In this document: piece by piece, positions 33,361 to 43,282 of the stretch
How positions within the stretch are numbered: position 1 is the stretch's first letter
How the letters are laid out: each line of letters begins with the position of its first letter
NCBI GenBank assembly: GCA_016721735.1
Contig: JADKHM010000015.1
Location: 337,621-401,620, forward strand
Length of the DNA stretch: 64,000 bases
DNA from: Flavobacterium sp.
GTDB lineage: Bacteria; Bacteroidota; Bacteroidia; Flavobacteriales; Flavobacteriaceae
Direction of reading: 5' to 3'
The notes under the pieces: generated by a model
What the model was told of the DNA's origin: nothing
The model's input: the letters and a program-made list of their open reading frames with translations, nothing else
Databases searched by the model: none
Made by a program: the position numbers and the translations under genes

Positions 33361-34872
33361 TTACGCTTCTGCTAACATTTTTTGACCTGCTTCTACTACA
33401 TCTTCGATCGTTCCTTTCAAGTTGAAAGCTGCTTCTGGAAGGTGATCTAGTTCTCCGTCGATGATCATGTTAAATCCTTTGATGGTATCTTTGATATCAA
33501 CCAAAACTCCAGGAATACCTGTAAATTGCTCCGCTACGTGGAAAGGTTGAGATAAGAAACGTTGTACACGACGTGCTCTTGATACGGCTAATTTGTCGTC
33601 TTCTGACAACTCTTCCATACCTAGAATCGCGATGATATCTTGCAATTGTTTGTATTTTTGAAGAATCTCTTTTACTCTTTGTGCGCAATCGTAGTGCTCA
33701 TCACCTAAGATTTGTGGCGTTAAGATTCTTGAAGTAGAATCTAGAGGATCTACCGCTGGGTAGATTCCAAGTTCCGCAATTTTACGAGACAATACTGTTG
33801 TTGCATCTAAGTGAGCAAACGTTGTTGCTGGTGCCGGGTCAGTTAAGTCATCCGCAGGAACGTAAACCGCTTGTACAGAGGTAATAGAACCTTTATTTGT
33901 TGATGTGATACGTTCTTGCATCGCACCCATTTCTGTTGCTAATGTTGGTTGGTAACCTACCGCAGATGGCATACGACCTAAAAGTGCCGATACCTCAGAA
34001 CCTGCTTGTGTAAAACGGAAGATGTTATCAACGAAGAACAATACGTCTTTTCCTTGGTCTGAACCTGCTCCATCACGGAAGTACTCTGCAATGGTTAATC
34101 CTGAAAGTGCTACACGAGCACGAGCTCCAGGTGGCTCATTCATTTGACCGAAAACGAAAGTCGCTTTTGATTCTCTCATTCCTGGCATATCTACTTTAGA
34201 TAAATCCCATCCGCCTTCTTCCATAGAGTGCATGAAAGCGTCTCCGTATTTAATAATTCCTGACTCTAACATCTCACGAAGCAAGTCATTTCCTTCACGT
34301 GTTCTTTCACCTACTCCTGCGAATACTGAAAGTCCACCGTGACCTTTTGCGATATTGTTGATCAATTCTTGAATCAAAACTGTTTTACCAACTCCAGCTC
34401 CACCGAACAAACCAATTTTTCCTCCTTTTGCGTAAGGCTCGATAAGGTCGATTACTTTGATTCCTGTGAATAAAACTTCAGAAGATGTTGAAAGATCTTC
34501 GAATTTTGGTGCTGGTCTGTGGATTGACAATCCGTTATCACCAGTTTTAGGCAATTCACCTAAACCGTCGATAGCGTCACCGATAACATTGAACAAACGT
34601 CCGTAAACATCTGCTCCGATTGGCATTTTGATTGGGTTTCCTGTACCTACTACTTCATAACCTCTGCTCAAACCGTCTGTAGAGTCCATAGAAATGGTAC
34701 GTACGGTATTTTCACCGATGTGTGATTGTACTTCAAGTACTAATAAAGTACCGTCTTTTTTAGTGATTTCTAATGAATCATAAATTTTTGGAAGTTCAAC
34801 ATCTTTACCGTTGAAAACTACGTCCACTACTGGACCAATGATTTGTGCAACTTTTCCTATTACTTTTGACAT
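33361..34872 (-). CDS. atpD: F-type ATP synthase beta subunit
   Basis: Beta is the catalytic subunit of F1 ATP synthase. The 503-residue product has the Walker A loop GLFGGAGVGKTVLIQ, the VFAGVGERTREGNDL segment with the catalytic glutamate, Walker B VLFFVDNIFRFTQAGSE and the signature PAVDPLDSTSR. The DELSEED-type lever is here MEELSEDDKL. It is intact and full length. The sequence has a clear promoter 75 bases upstream of the start. It is the first gene of the pair with atpC. Confidence 0.98.
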   Translation of the reverse strand: MSKVIGKVAQIIGPVVDVVFNGKDVELPKIYDSLEITKKDGTLLVLEVQSHIGENTVRTISMDSTDGLSRGYEVVGTGNPIKMPIGADVYGRLFNVIGDAIDGLGELPKTGDNGLSIHRPAPKFEDLSTSSEVLFTGIKVIDLIEPYAKGGKIGLFGGAGVGKTVLIQELINNIAKGHGGLSVFAGVGERTREGNDLLREMLESGIIKYGDAFMHSMEEGGWDLSKVDMPGMRESKATFVFGQMNEPPGARARVALSGLTIAEYFRDGAGSDQGKDVLFFVDNIFRFTQAGSEVSALLGRMPSAVGYQPTLATEMGAMQERITSTNKGSITSVQAVYVPADDLTDPAPATTFAHLDATTVLSRKIAELGIYPAVDPLDSTSRILTPQILGDEHYDCAQRVKEILQKYKQLQDIIAILGMEELSEDDKLAVSRARRVQRFLSQPFHVAEQFTGIPGVLVDIKDTIKGFNMIIDGELDHLPEAAFNLKGTIEDVVEAGQKMLAEA

Positions 34873-34945
34873 TGCTTATGTATTTATTAAATAGCTATTT
34901 AGGTTTATGAAAATAGAGGGAAACAATGCCTCTTTTTTCCGAGTG

Positions 34946-34975
34946 CAAATATAAATCTTTAAAATATAAAATCAA
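34946..34975 (-). promoter_or_regulatory. atpD promoter (TTG - 19 bases - TATATTTG)
   Basis: On the - strand, TTG (34975-34973) is followed after 19 bases by TATATTTG (34953-34946). This is a good fit to the Bacteroidota consensus, with a leader of about 65 bases. Confidence 0.7.
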
Positions 34976-35060
34976 GATTATTTTTATAAAAAAATATTGA
35001 TTTTTTGAAGTATTCTTAGTTCTATGACTTAAATGAAAACAAGTCGCTTCCAACCAATAA

Positions 35061-35087
35061 AAAACCATCAACTTCGTTGATGGTTTT
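35061..35087 (-). terminator. Terminator of the SGNH lipoprotein gene
   Basis: A perfect stem AAAACCATCAAC / GTTGATGGTTTT with a TTC loop; on the - strand it continues TTTATTGG. It lies 21 bases past the stop. Confidence 0.9.
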
Positions 35088-35108
35088 GAATAAAATCTAC
35101 CTATTCTC

Positions 35109-36695
35109 TTAAGGTAAAAAAGAAGGATAGCTTAATGGAAAATCTTGTGGTTTGTACTTCTTAAATGAAGATCCATAAGTTTTCTCGATTGCTTCTAAGA
35201 ACTTATTGGCAATGTAGGCATTTGCTCTTGGAGTAAGGTGAACTCCGTCTAAGCCAAAAGCACCACCTTGCACGAATTGGTTTGTAAAGTGGTAGGTGCC
35301 TGATAGAATACCGCCATTTGCCAATTGTTTTAATACCGCATTAGCATCGACAAAAGCCAATCCTTTTGAAGCAGCAGCATTTCTAATTACGTCATTAAAG
35401 GCAATTGTTGCGGCTTCAATTTCATCTTGTTCAGAAGGAAGTAACACCCATTTGTCTTCTAAAGGAAATGTAACTCCATTGACAGAAAGTTGGCCAGCTG
35501 TTTCCACCGGTACGCCTAATCCAATCAAAGCGTTTAATCTTGTCGTGTTAACTTGACCAATAATTGATGATGAGGTTAAAACAAATAAATCCGTTGGTGT
35601 AGCTTGTTTGCATTGACCATATTGACTAGCCAGCAAAGTCGCAGTTAGTACATCTAATCCACCTGCTTGAAGAACAGGAGCAAGTTGAAGAGAGATGTTT
35701 GGAATAGTTTCGTCATTCACAACCACAGCACTATTAGATGTAGTCGAGAAGCTAATAGATCTTTCAGGAACTCCTAAATAAGTAAAGGCGGCATTTAACT
35801 GTGCATAGGTCGCATTAAGCGTAGGGATTTGCGGTCCAAAACTCGGATTTGTAGGACTTAATGGATTGTAGGTTACCACTTTAAAGTGAGGAATCGTTTT
35901 CACGTCAGGAATGTTTCCAACCACCCCTTTTGCTCCCGCTGAAGTTAAGGTGGTGACTAGTGTGTTATAAGTTTCTTCGAAACCTACACCTGGTGCCCCC
36001 GCCAATGGGGTAATAGGATTTGATCCGTCGCCTCCACTAAGAGCATAACCAAGAACATCATTATTACCTATCCATAAAGAGAAAAAAGTTGGATTTTGTG
36101 CCATTGCATCTGCCAAGACCGAAGTGCTTTGACTTGAAGCAAATCGCACAAAGTAAGGATTTGCAGTTTTAGGCTCTGTCAGTAAACCTGCTTGACTGCC
36201 GTAACCTGGCGCCAGTAAATGAAAGCTTTTCGCTCCTGGAACTCCCATATTATTAAATGGGCCGCTCAATACATTAAATGTCTCAGTAGTAGGCAGGATT
36301 CCGTAAGGTGCTTGAATAAGCGACTTTATTACAGGAAGTCCATTTTCAAATTTTTCTATAACTAATCTAGGTAAAAAGTCGTTGTTAATGCTTCCTCCAA
36401 ATAAAAGGCCGCCAGTATTATCATTCATGTATGGTATTGTAAACTCACCACCACCGACTAGCGCAAATTGGTCTGCCAATAACTTTGGATAAGCATTCAT
36501 TTGTCCAGCTTTAAACAAAGCACCATCGCTAAAACCCGCGGTAAGTGAGTTGCCCAGCGCCACATATTTACTAAAGTCAGCAGTCCCTGCTGAAACTACT
36601 ACTTCTGGTTCAATTCCAGAGGTGTCTTCTACTTCTTGTGAACAGGATACAATCCCCAGAGAGGCAATCAGTATCCATTTTATATTTTTTATCAT
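35109..36695 (-). CDS. SGNH/GDSL-type hydrolase lipoprotein
   Basis: The 528-residue product has a lipoprotein signal (WILIASLGIVSCSQEVE, cysteine at residue 19). The SGNH-hydrolase blocks are all present: block I KYVALGNSLTAGFSDG (serine, with GNSL rather than GDSL), the glycine block GVPGAKSFHLL, block III SLWIGNNDVLGYAL (asparagine) and block V LDGVHLTPRANAYIA (aspartate and histidine). It should act as an esterase or lipase facing the periplasm or cell surface. It follows a TonB-dependent receptor by 22 bases, so the receptor and lipoprotein form one unit, possibly for uptake of an ester-containing compound. The substrate is unknown. The region around 230-420 is an insertion compared with small SGNH enzymes. 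Confidence 0.9.
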   Translation of the reverse strand: MIKNIKWILIASLGIVSCSQEVEDTSGIEPEVVVSAGTADFSKYVALGNSLTAGFSDGALFKAGQMNAYPKLLADQFALVGGGEFTIPYMNDNTGGLLFGGSINNDFLPRLVIEKFENGLPVIKSLIQAPYGILPTTETFNVLSGPFNNMGVPGAKSFHLLAPGYGSQAGLLTEPKTANPYFVRFASSQSTSVLADAMAQNPTFFSLWIGNNDVLGYALSGGDGSNPITPLAGAPGVGFEETYNTLVTTLTSAGAKGVVGNIPDVKTIPHFKVVTYNPLSPTNPSFGPQIPTLNATYAQLNAAFTYLGVPERSISFSTTSNSAVVVNDETIPNISLQLAPVLQAGGLDVLTATLLASQYGQCKQATPTDLFVLTSSSIIGQVNTTRLNALIGLGVPVETAGQLSVNGVTFPLEDKWVLLPSEQDEIEAATIAFNDVIRNAAASKGLAFVDANAVLKQLANGGILSGTYHFTNQFVQGGAFGLDGVHLTPRANAYIANKFLEAIEKTYGSSFKKYKPQDFPLSYPSFLP

Positions 36696-36717
36696 GATTC
36701 TTAAATTTTAATTGTAA

Positions 36718-39531
36718 TTAGGGATTGATTGTCCATGAAACTAAATATTGTTGTCCAATGCGACCAGCTCCGATAACTTGCAGATAATCGTCACCACCAA
36801 TATTAGAGGCGCTTACTTTCAGTACCGATTTCAATACTGGAATTCCATAAGATATTTGTGCGTCAAAAACAGTCACTTCGGGAATTGTTCCGTCAGCAAA
36901 AGAAGATTGCCATAAATATTCGCTACTCCATCTTGCATTAACATTAAATCCAAAGTTTTTGAATAATTTTTCGTTTCCAAAAGATCCTTTCACTCTGTGT
37001 TTTGGCGTGTTGAATCCAGCGATAAAAGACGGGTCTCTTTCTTGATCAAATTCGAATTGCGCATGATTATAGTTAACCCCTAATTCAAAGTCTTTATAGA
37101 CTTTTTTAGATACTCCAGCACCGAATCCTAGCGACGTAATTTGCGTTGCTGAATTGGAATAAATTTGGAATGTTCTAATATCTCGGTTTCGAATCGCTTG
37201 AATGGCAGGGTCAGCTAGTTGTAATCCTTCTTGTGCCACACCGTAAAATGGAATTACTAATCTGCTGGTGCTAAGGAAATCATTGTAAATATTATAATAG
37301 CCATTAATATCGAACGATAAACCATTGTTTAATACCGTTTTGTATCCCAATTCAAATGCTTTTACTTGCTCTGGTTTCACTAAACTTGGGATCGAAGCCA
37401 ATTGTAATACTGAAGGGTCTTGTGTTATTTGAAATTGTTTGACAGAAGGATCTGTAAATGCAGGTGAATTATAGGCTCGTGTTCCTGTAAAAGTTTCTGT
37501 AGGGGCTTCTCCAAGAGCGATACCGGCAGCGCTAGTTGTTAATGTTTCTGTGTATCGTTCTAAATTACCCTCTTGAGAACCAATTAATGCAAATGGCCCT
37601 AAATCTAAACCAATAAACAAATCTTGCGTAGTTGGGTTTCTAAAACCGGTTTGGAATGATGTTCTAAACACATGATTTTTCTTTTCCCCAGCGGCATAAA
37701 CTAAGGAGATTCTTGGAGAAACGAAACCTTTGAAAAATTCCGATTTATCGTAACGAACCGATCCTGTTAGTTTTAATCTGTCATTGAGCACTTTTTTCTG
37801 CGCTTGAACATAGGCGCCAAATTCTGTATATCTAATCGGGGCGTCATAATCAGTAAAAATTGATCCCTGAGAATCCAGAACGTACTGTCTATAAGAACCT
37901 CCTGCTTGGAACTCAGCAACCTTGATTATATCTTTAAAGTTATAGTTGGCATCTGAGTGATAAATTTTGGATTGGTCAATGAATTTGGCTCCTTTAGTGA
38001 AATCTGGATTTTGAACTATTCTTGCCAGTGCACTATTGTATTCTGGTGTTCCTACTTGAAAACGCGGCAATCCACTTGGAACTAGATTTAGAGGATTAGG
38101 TCCAAATTGAGGGAATCCAGGCACTTGCGTCACATTGTTGTCTGCAAAATTTCTTGCAAAAGTCGCCGCTTGTTGTCCAGTTAATCCAAGTCCAATTTGA
38201 GATTGTAAATAAGCAGTTACGTAATCTGTGTACCAAGGCTTATCGTCTTTAGCTGCTCTATTTACGTTCCATGCTGCAAACCTCATATCATAGGAGTCCC
38301 CAGCGTCCTCCGTAGTCATATATCCTCTTACAAAGAAATTTTTCCCCTTAAACTCCAATTTACTTTGTTGCATGATAAAGTTCTCTAAACGGTATCTATT
38401 CGCACCTTGATAGACCGTGTTTCCAACACCAACTTTATGTTGCAACATGATTTCAAAATCATTTTTCCATGGTCTAAAATGCAGGGAAAAGTCAGCTTTG
38501 ACACTTTCAATCTTATTGTCGTTCAAGTCTTGTTCTCTATAACCTGTTCTGCTAACTGACCCAACATTTGGAATAAAATTAGTTACCTCATCACCATATA
38601 AATTCAGACCGTCATAATTCGGGTTATTTTCATGACCTATAGTACCTCCAGACACACTTCTCTCATCCGCCGGAATCCATTCAGTAGCTTTCATCAAAGT
38701 AATATTAGCTTTCCCAGCGATATATTCATTAAACTTATGAGCCGCACGCACTCCAAAATCCCAATAGTCATTTGTCCCTGCTACCTCTTGTGTGGTTTGT
38801 CCATATTTTGCATATGCACTAATCCCTTGTGACGTAAATGGGCTTTTGCTATTCATGAATAAAACCCCATTGAAAGCTCCTGCTCCATACAAAGCAGAAG
38901 ATGCTCCCGGAAGTAATTCTACATTCGCCACGTCTAATTCCGAAAGTCCGATTAGGTTTCCTAATACAAAATTCAATGCTGGTGAAGAATTGTCCATTCC
39001 GTCAACAAGTTGCAGGAATCTGTTGTTAGCAATCGTCGCAAATCCTCTAGTATTGATGGATTTAAAATTCATGCTACTGGTATTCATATGCACTTCCTTA
39101 AGGTTTTCTAACCCTTCATAAAAACTGGGTGAAGTTGTAGCTTTGATGTCCTTCAAACCCATTCTTTCAATCGTTACCGGAGATTCTAATAGCCGTTCAG
39201 GAGTTCTCGATGCAGAAACAACAATTTCATTTAATTTGGTTTCTTCACTGTTTAGCAACACGGTCACTTTTTGATTGGCCGAAGTGACTGTTACATTTTT
39301 CTTTTCAAATCCAACACTTGTCACTTCTAATTTGAATGGCAAGGCGACTGACGAGCTTAATTTGAAACTACCGTCGCTATCAGTAGTTGTCCCAGTTGGA
39401 TCTCCGACAACTCTAACATTGGCTCCAGGAATGGGCTGATTCTTTTCATCCACAACCGAGCCTGTTACTGTGCTTTGCGCTTGAATCACACTGCAAAACA
39501 ACAATGACATAATAAATAAGTACAATTTCAT
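36718..39531 (-). CDS. TonB-dependent outer membrane receptor
   Basis: The 937-residue product, from ATG 39531, has a signal peptide (YLFIMSLLFCSVIQAQ). It is followed by a carboxypeptidase-regulatory-like domain (about 20-105, GSVVDEKNQPIPGANVRVVG), a TonB-box/plug region (NEIVVSASRTPERLLESPV, about 110-250, with VELLPGASSALYG) and a long beta-barrel ending in YLVSWTINP with an aromatic-rich last strand. A start at 39570 would add 13 residues before the signal and is less likely. It is an energy-dependent importer in the outer membrane; the substrate cannot be told. The lack of a SusD-like gene beside it and the presence of an SGNH lipoprotein argue against a classical Sus glycan system. Upstream, the 290 bases to glmS hold only the glmS terminator and probable promoter sequence. 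Confidence 0.93.
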   Translation of the reverse strand: MKLYLFIMSLLFCSVIQAQSTVTGSVVDEKNQPIPGANVRVVGDPTGTTTDSDGSFKLSSSVALPFKLEVTSVGFEKKNVTVTSANQKVTVLLNSEETKLNEIVVSASRTPERLLESPVTIERMGLKDIKATTSPSFYEGLENLKEVHMNTSSMNFKSINTRGFATIANNRFLQLVDGMDNSSPALNFVLGNLIGLSELDVANVELLPGASSALYGAGAFNGVLFMNSKSPFTSQGISAYAKYGQTTQEVAGTNDYWDFGVRAAHKFNEYIAGKANITLMKATEWIPADERSVSGGTIGHENNPNYDGLNLYGDEVTNFIPNVGSVSRTGYREQDLNDNKIESVKADFSLHFRPWKNDFEIMLQHKVGVGNTVYQGANRYRLENFIMQQSKLEFKGKNFFVRGYMTTEDAGDSYDMRFAAWNVNRAAKDDKPWYTDYVTAYLQSQIGLGLTGQQAATFARNFADNNVTQVPGFPQFGPNPLNLVPSGLPRFQVGTPEYNSALARIVQNPDFTKGAKFIDQSKIYHSDANYNFKDIIKVAEFQAGGSYRQYVLDSQGSIFTDYDAPIRYTEFGAYVQAQKKVLNDRLKLTGSVRYDKSEFFKGFVSPRISLVYAAGEKKNHVFRTSFQTGFRNPTTQDLFIGLDLGPFALIGSQEGNLERYTETLTTSAAGIALGEAPTETFTGTRAYNSPAFTDPSVKQFQITQDPSVLQLASIPSLVKPEQVKAFELGYKTVLNNGLSFDINGYYNIYNDFLSTSRLVIPFYGVAQEGLQLADPAIQAIRNRDIRTFQIYSNSATQITSLGFGAGVSKKVYKDFELGVNYNHAQFEFDQERDPSFIAGFNTPKHRVKGSFGNEKLFKNFGFNVNARWSSEYLWQSSFADGTIPEVTVFDAQISYGIPVLKSVLKVSASNIGGDDYLQVIGAGRIGQQYLVSWTINP

Positions 39532-39773
39532 TGGGTTTAAATTTTGTTGGTTTATGAAGCCAATGTACAAATATTTTCAACATTCGTAAAAAAACCAAGC
39601 GATAATTTCACTATTCTCAACCACCATTATGTCTTACTAACAATATGGCGAAAAACATTTCTTTTTAAGATTTTCTTAACGGTCAAGCACAAAATGTAAA
39701 AAAAATATTATGCACGCCTACAAAAGCGAATCATTATTGAATTAATGACAATATTAATGGAAATATTACCCAT

Positions 39774-39804
39774 AAAAAAAGCGAGAATTACTCTCGCTTT
39801 TATA
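39774..39804 (-). terminator. Terminator of glmS
   Basis: The stem AAAAGCGAGA / TCTCGCTTTT has a five-base loop and A/T runs on both sides. It lies 19 bases past the glmS stop. Confidence 0.92.
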
Positions 39805-39822
39805 AAATTTTGTTGATAACTT

Positions 39823-41670
39823 TTATTCTACAGTAACGGACTTCGCTAGATTTCTTGGTTGGTCTACGTTACACCCTCTCATTACTGCAATGTGATATGA
39901 CAATAATTGAAGGGGAATTGTAGTTAACAATGGAGACAAAGCATCCGAAGTTTCCGGTACTTCTATAACATAGTCCGCTAGATCCCGAACTTGAACGTCA
40001 CCTTTTGTAACCACTGCAATAATTTTCCCACTTCTAGATTTGATCTCTTGGATATTACTTACCACTTTGTCGTAATGCCCTTGTTTTGGCGCAATCACTA
40101 CTACTGGCATTTGTTCATCAATCAATGCGATTGGTCCGTGCTTCATTTCTGCTGCCGGATATCCTTCTGCATGAATGTATGAAATTTCTTTTAGTTTTAA
40201 AGCTCCTTCCAATGCGACAGGGAAATTATACCCTCTACCTAAATACAAACAATTGGTAGCATCTTTAAACTTCGCCGCAATTTCTTTTGCCTTGTCATTG
40301 GTTTCTAAAGCTTCTTTTACCTTTTCAGGAATAAGTTCCAATTCTTGCAAGTATCTATGGAAGTCTGAATTAGAAAGTGTTCCTTTCGCCTTTGCTAAAC
40401 GCAAAGCAATCATGGTTAAAACCGTAATTTGTGTGGTAAACGCTTTGGTCGAGGCTACTCCAATTTCTGGTCCAGCATGCGTATAAGCTCCGGCATGCGT
40501 CTCTCTAGAAATTGAGGATCCAACCACATTACATACACCAAACACAAAAGCACCTCTTTCCTTCGCCAACTTAATTGCCGCTAAAGAATCTGCCGTTTCC
40601 CCAGATTGTGAAATTGCAATAACGACATCGCCTTTATTAATAATCGGATTTCTATATCTAAACTCCGAAGCATATTCAACTTCTACAGGAATTCGTGCAA
40701 ACTCTTCGATGATATACTCCGCAACCAATCCAGCATGCCATGAAGTACCACATGCAATAATAAGAATTCGTTGTGCGTTCAGAAATTTTTCCAAATTGTC
40801 TTCAACGCCTGCCATTTGAATTACTCCTTGATTGGCGTGTAAACGCCCTCTGTAAGTGTCTTTAATTACACTTGGCTGTTCGTAAATCTCCTTTAACATA
40901 AAATGATCATAGCCGCCTTTTTCAATTTGCTCTAAGTTCATTTGCAATTCCTGAACATAAGGATCTACAATTGTATCGTCTTTAATTTTTCTAATTTTCA
41001 ATGGCTTATTCAAACGTACTATGGCCATTTCTTCATCCTCTAAATAAATGGCATTTGAAGTATACTCTATAAACGGAGAGGCATCTGATGCAATAAAGAA
41101 CTCATCATTACCAACACCTATCGCCAAAGGACTGCCTAATCGAGCGACTACAATTTCGTCCGGGTTCTTTTTATCAAAAACGCATATAGCGTAAGCACCC
41201 ACAACTTGGTTAAGCGCAACTTGTACTGCTTTTCCAAGTTTTAAATTTTCTTTGATTTGAACTTCTTCAATAAGATTCACCAATACTTCAGTATCGGTGT
41301 CAGACTTGAACGTATAGCCTCTTTTGATTAACTCCTTTTTCAGGGGTTCGTAATTCTCAATAATTCCATTATGGATGATAGCAAGATCTCCAGAATTAGA
41401 TAAATGAGGGTGCGAATTCACATCATTAGGAACACCATGTGTTGCCCAACGCGTATGCCCCATTCCAATGTTTCCTACCGTAGTTTTTTCCTTCAGAGAT
41501 TTTTCTTCCAGATCCGAAACTTTACCTTTTGTTTTCGAAACGTTCAAATTAGCGCCATCATAAAGCATAATTCCAGCGCTATCATAGCCTCTGTATTCTA
41601 ATCTCTTTAATCCCTTTATAATAATAGGATAGGCATCTCTAAATCCGATATAACCGACAATTCCACACAT
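39823..41670 (-). CDS. glmS: Glutamine-fructose-6-phosphate aminotransferase (isomerizing)
   Basis: GlmS makes glucosamine 6-phosphate from fructose 6-phosphate and glutamine, the entry to peptidoglycan and lipopolysaccharide synthesis. The 615-residue product begins with the catalytic cysteine (MCGIVGYIGFRDAYPII). The amidotransferase domain has GHTRWATHGVPN and GIIENYEPLK. Two SIS domains (about 290-600) contain ACGTSWHAG and SQSGETADSLAA, and the C-terminus NLAKSVTVE is the usual one. It lies 3 bases after the DUF4270 gene, so it is the last gene of a - strand operon that also includes the GT5-like gene. No glmS ribozyme is expected or seen. Confidence 0.97.
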   Translation of the reverse strand: MCGIVGYIGFRDAYPIIIKGLKRLEYRGYDSAGIMLYDGANLNVSKTKGKVSDLEEKSLKEKTTVGNIGMGHTRWATHGVPNDVNSHPHLSNSGDLAIIHNGIIENYEPLKKELIKRGYTFKSDTDTEVLVNLIEEVQIKENLKLGKAVQVALNQVVGAYAICVFDKKNPDEIVVARLGSPLAIGVGNDEFFIASDASPFIEYTSNAIYLEDEEMAIVRLNKPLKIRKIKDDTIVDPYVQELQMNLEQIEKGGYDHFMLKEIYEQPSVIKDTYRGRLHANQGVIQMAGVEDNLEKFLNAQRILIIACGTSWHAGLVAEYIIEEFARIPVEVEYASEFRYRNPIINKGDVVIAISQSGETADSLAAIKLAKERGAFVFGVCNVVGSSISRETHAGAYTHAGPEIGVASTKAFTTQITVLTMIALRLAKAKGTLSNSDFHRYLQELELIPEKVKEALETNDKAKEIAAKFKDATNCLYLGRGYNFPVALEGALKLKEISYIHAEGYPAAEMKHGPIALIDEQMPVVVIAPKQGHYDKVVSNIQEIKSRSGKIIAVVTKGDVQVRDLADYVIEVPETSDALSPLLTTIPLQLLSYHIAVMRGCNVDQPRNLAKSVTVE

Positions 41671-41673
41671 AAA

Positions 41674-43263
41674 TTAGTTTTGTTTAGGTTTAGTATAATA
41701 AATTTTAAGTCTTACTCTTTTATCTATTGGCACATTTTCGCCACTTCCATACAAAATAGTCCCAAGAGGATTCACAACAGAAGCTGATGGCATTTCTTTA
41801 ATATCATAAGTTGGCAGTGAAGATTTCAATTTCTTGTTAGAAATATCTCCAATATTTTCAGTAACCACCAATCCCAATTTTACGTTAGTAGAATCTGCGT
41901 TTTGAATTAATCCTCTAATGTGATTGGTGATTCTTAATTTGTAATACGTTCCTCTAGAGTCCGTTTTTTTGATTATCCCACCAAACACCGACTTAGCGTA
42001 TTTAGGCTTTGAAGACGGCGTATTTTGATCTGAATAATAATCTACTAAAGGTCTTTTGTTATTGATGTCATACAAATAAATTCTATTTGGCTCATATGCC
42101 GTACTACCCATCGCGGCATTATCAATATAGAAAGTCAAACTAGCATCATTTACCAGCCATTTACTTGCTCTTAGTTCTTCTAGTTTATCCGCAACGCCAT
42201 TGTTATCCGCGTCTGGACCAAACAGATCAATTACTGCCATCGAACCCTCTCCGCCTTTCAGCGCAATTCGATCAGAAATTGCTGGTGCTGCCATTTCATT
42301 TTGAAAAAAACCAACGGACTTCCCATTTAGATTTAAGATCAGAGTTTTGTGATCTATCCCAGGAGCAGGATTCTCTGTGGTTGGAGCCGTCTTAAATTGC
42401 TTGTATCTGATGGTGATTTTTCCTCCTTTAATATTTAACATTGCTAAATTTCCGTCATCACTTCCTGAATTCTCCACTTGAAAATAAAGACCTCGGAAAT
42501 ACTCTTTGAAAACATTGTTGTTGAGGAGTTTTACTGTTGGCGCATCAAGAATTTTACTTCTAAAGAAATTAACATCTAAATCTAATTTTATCCCGGGTAC
42601 TGATCGCACATCTGCTGGCTCCGGAGTCTCATCAGTAGGTATTCCTGGTTGTACTATTTCCGCAGCGCTAAAAACAAACTCTTCATTTTGACTCAAATCT
42701 CCTGAGGTGTTTAGTTTATCTCCTCGAACTGAATAAAATGCATCGTTTTGATTGCTATAATACCTTTGGATGTCTTGTGTAGGACTTGTTGGATCGATGT
42801 CATTAATGTAGTATTTTGACTCAAAAACATTCAATTTAATTTTCGAATTGGAAGGACCATAAATAGAATCTAATCGGTAAGTACTCTCACCATCGGAATT
42901 AGTTGAAAGCTTTGTACTGAAGTAAGGCACGGTCAAAACTACGCTTTCTATTTCGGGCTGCAAAGCATCATCAAATGATGGATTAATAGTATTTAAGAGC
43001 ACCTGTACGGCTAGACTCGCTTTTGTAGTCCCGAAAACCGGATTCTTATATATCCCAAGTGCGTTAACCGGGAGATCAAGTGTTTCCACCGGACCCGTAA
43101 TTTGGCTAATCGCATTTACATCATAAAATTCTGGAGTTCCAGTTTCAAAATTATCGTTGCCAATGATATTCGCACCAATTTCGTTTGAATCATCATCACA
43201 AGAGATAAAAAGCACCATCAAAATGGAAAATAAAATGGATTTTAGAAAAAACCTTTGTTGCAT
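41674..43263 (-). CDS. DUF4270 family lipoprotein
   Basis: The 529-residue lipoprotein has a signal SILFSILMVLFISCDDDSNE with the lipobox cysteine at residue 22, followed by acidic residues typical of surface-exported lipoproteins in Bacteroidota. The body is beta-rich. It matches what I recall of the DUF4270 family by its IGANIIGNDNFET start, frequent SVVLTVPYFS-like strands and the YLYDINNKRPLVDYYSD segment. DUF4270 has no known activity. It sits between the GT5-like gene (19 bases) and glmS (3 bases); this neighbourhood recurs in Flavobacteria as far as I recall, which hints at a role in envelope sugar metabolism. Confidence 0.85.
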   Translation of the reverse strand: MQQRFFLKSILFSILMVLFISCDDDSNEIGANIIGNDNFETGTPEFYDVNAISQITGPVETLDLPVNALGIYKNPVFGTTKASLAVQVLLNTINPSFDDALQPEIESVVLTVPYFSTKLSTNSDGESTYRLDSIYGPSNSKIKLNVFESKYYINDIDPTSPTQDIQRYYSNQNDAFYSVRGDKLNTSGDLSQNEEFVFSAAEIVQPGIPTDETPEPADVRSVPGIKLDLDVNFFRSKILDAPTVKLLNNNVFKEYFRGLYFQVENSGSDDGNLAMLNIKGGKITIRYKQFKTAPTTENPAPGIDHKTLILNLNGKSVGFFQNEMAAPAISDRIALKGGEGSMAVIDLFGPDADNNGVADKLEELRASKWLVNDASLTFYIDNAAMGSTAYEPNRIYLYDINNKRPLVDYYSDQNTPSSKPKYAKSVFGGIIKKTDSRGTYYKLRITNHIRGLIQNADSTNVKLGLVVTENIGDISNKKLKSSLPTYDIKEMPSASVVNPLGTILYGSGENVPIDKRVRLKIYYTKPKQN

Positions 43264-43282
43264 AGTTTGTTGTTTCTTTTAG

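Noticed and set aside
41650..41900. glmS ribozyme or riboswitch near glmS
   Set aside because: The glmS start is 3 bases from the preceding gene and no conserved ribozyme core was seen; such ribozymes are mainly from Bacillota.
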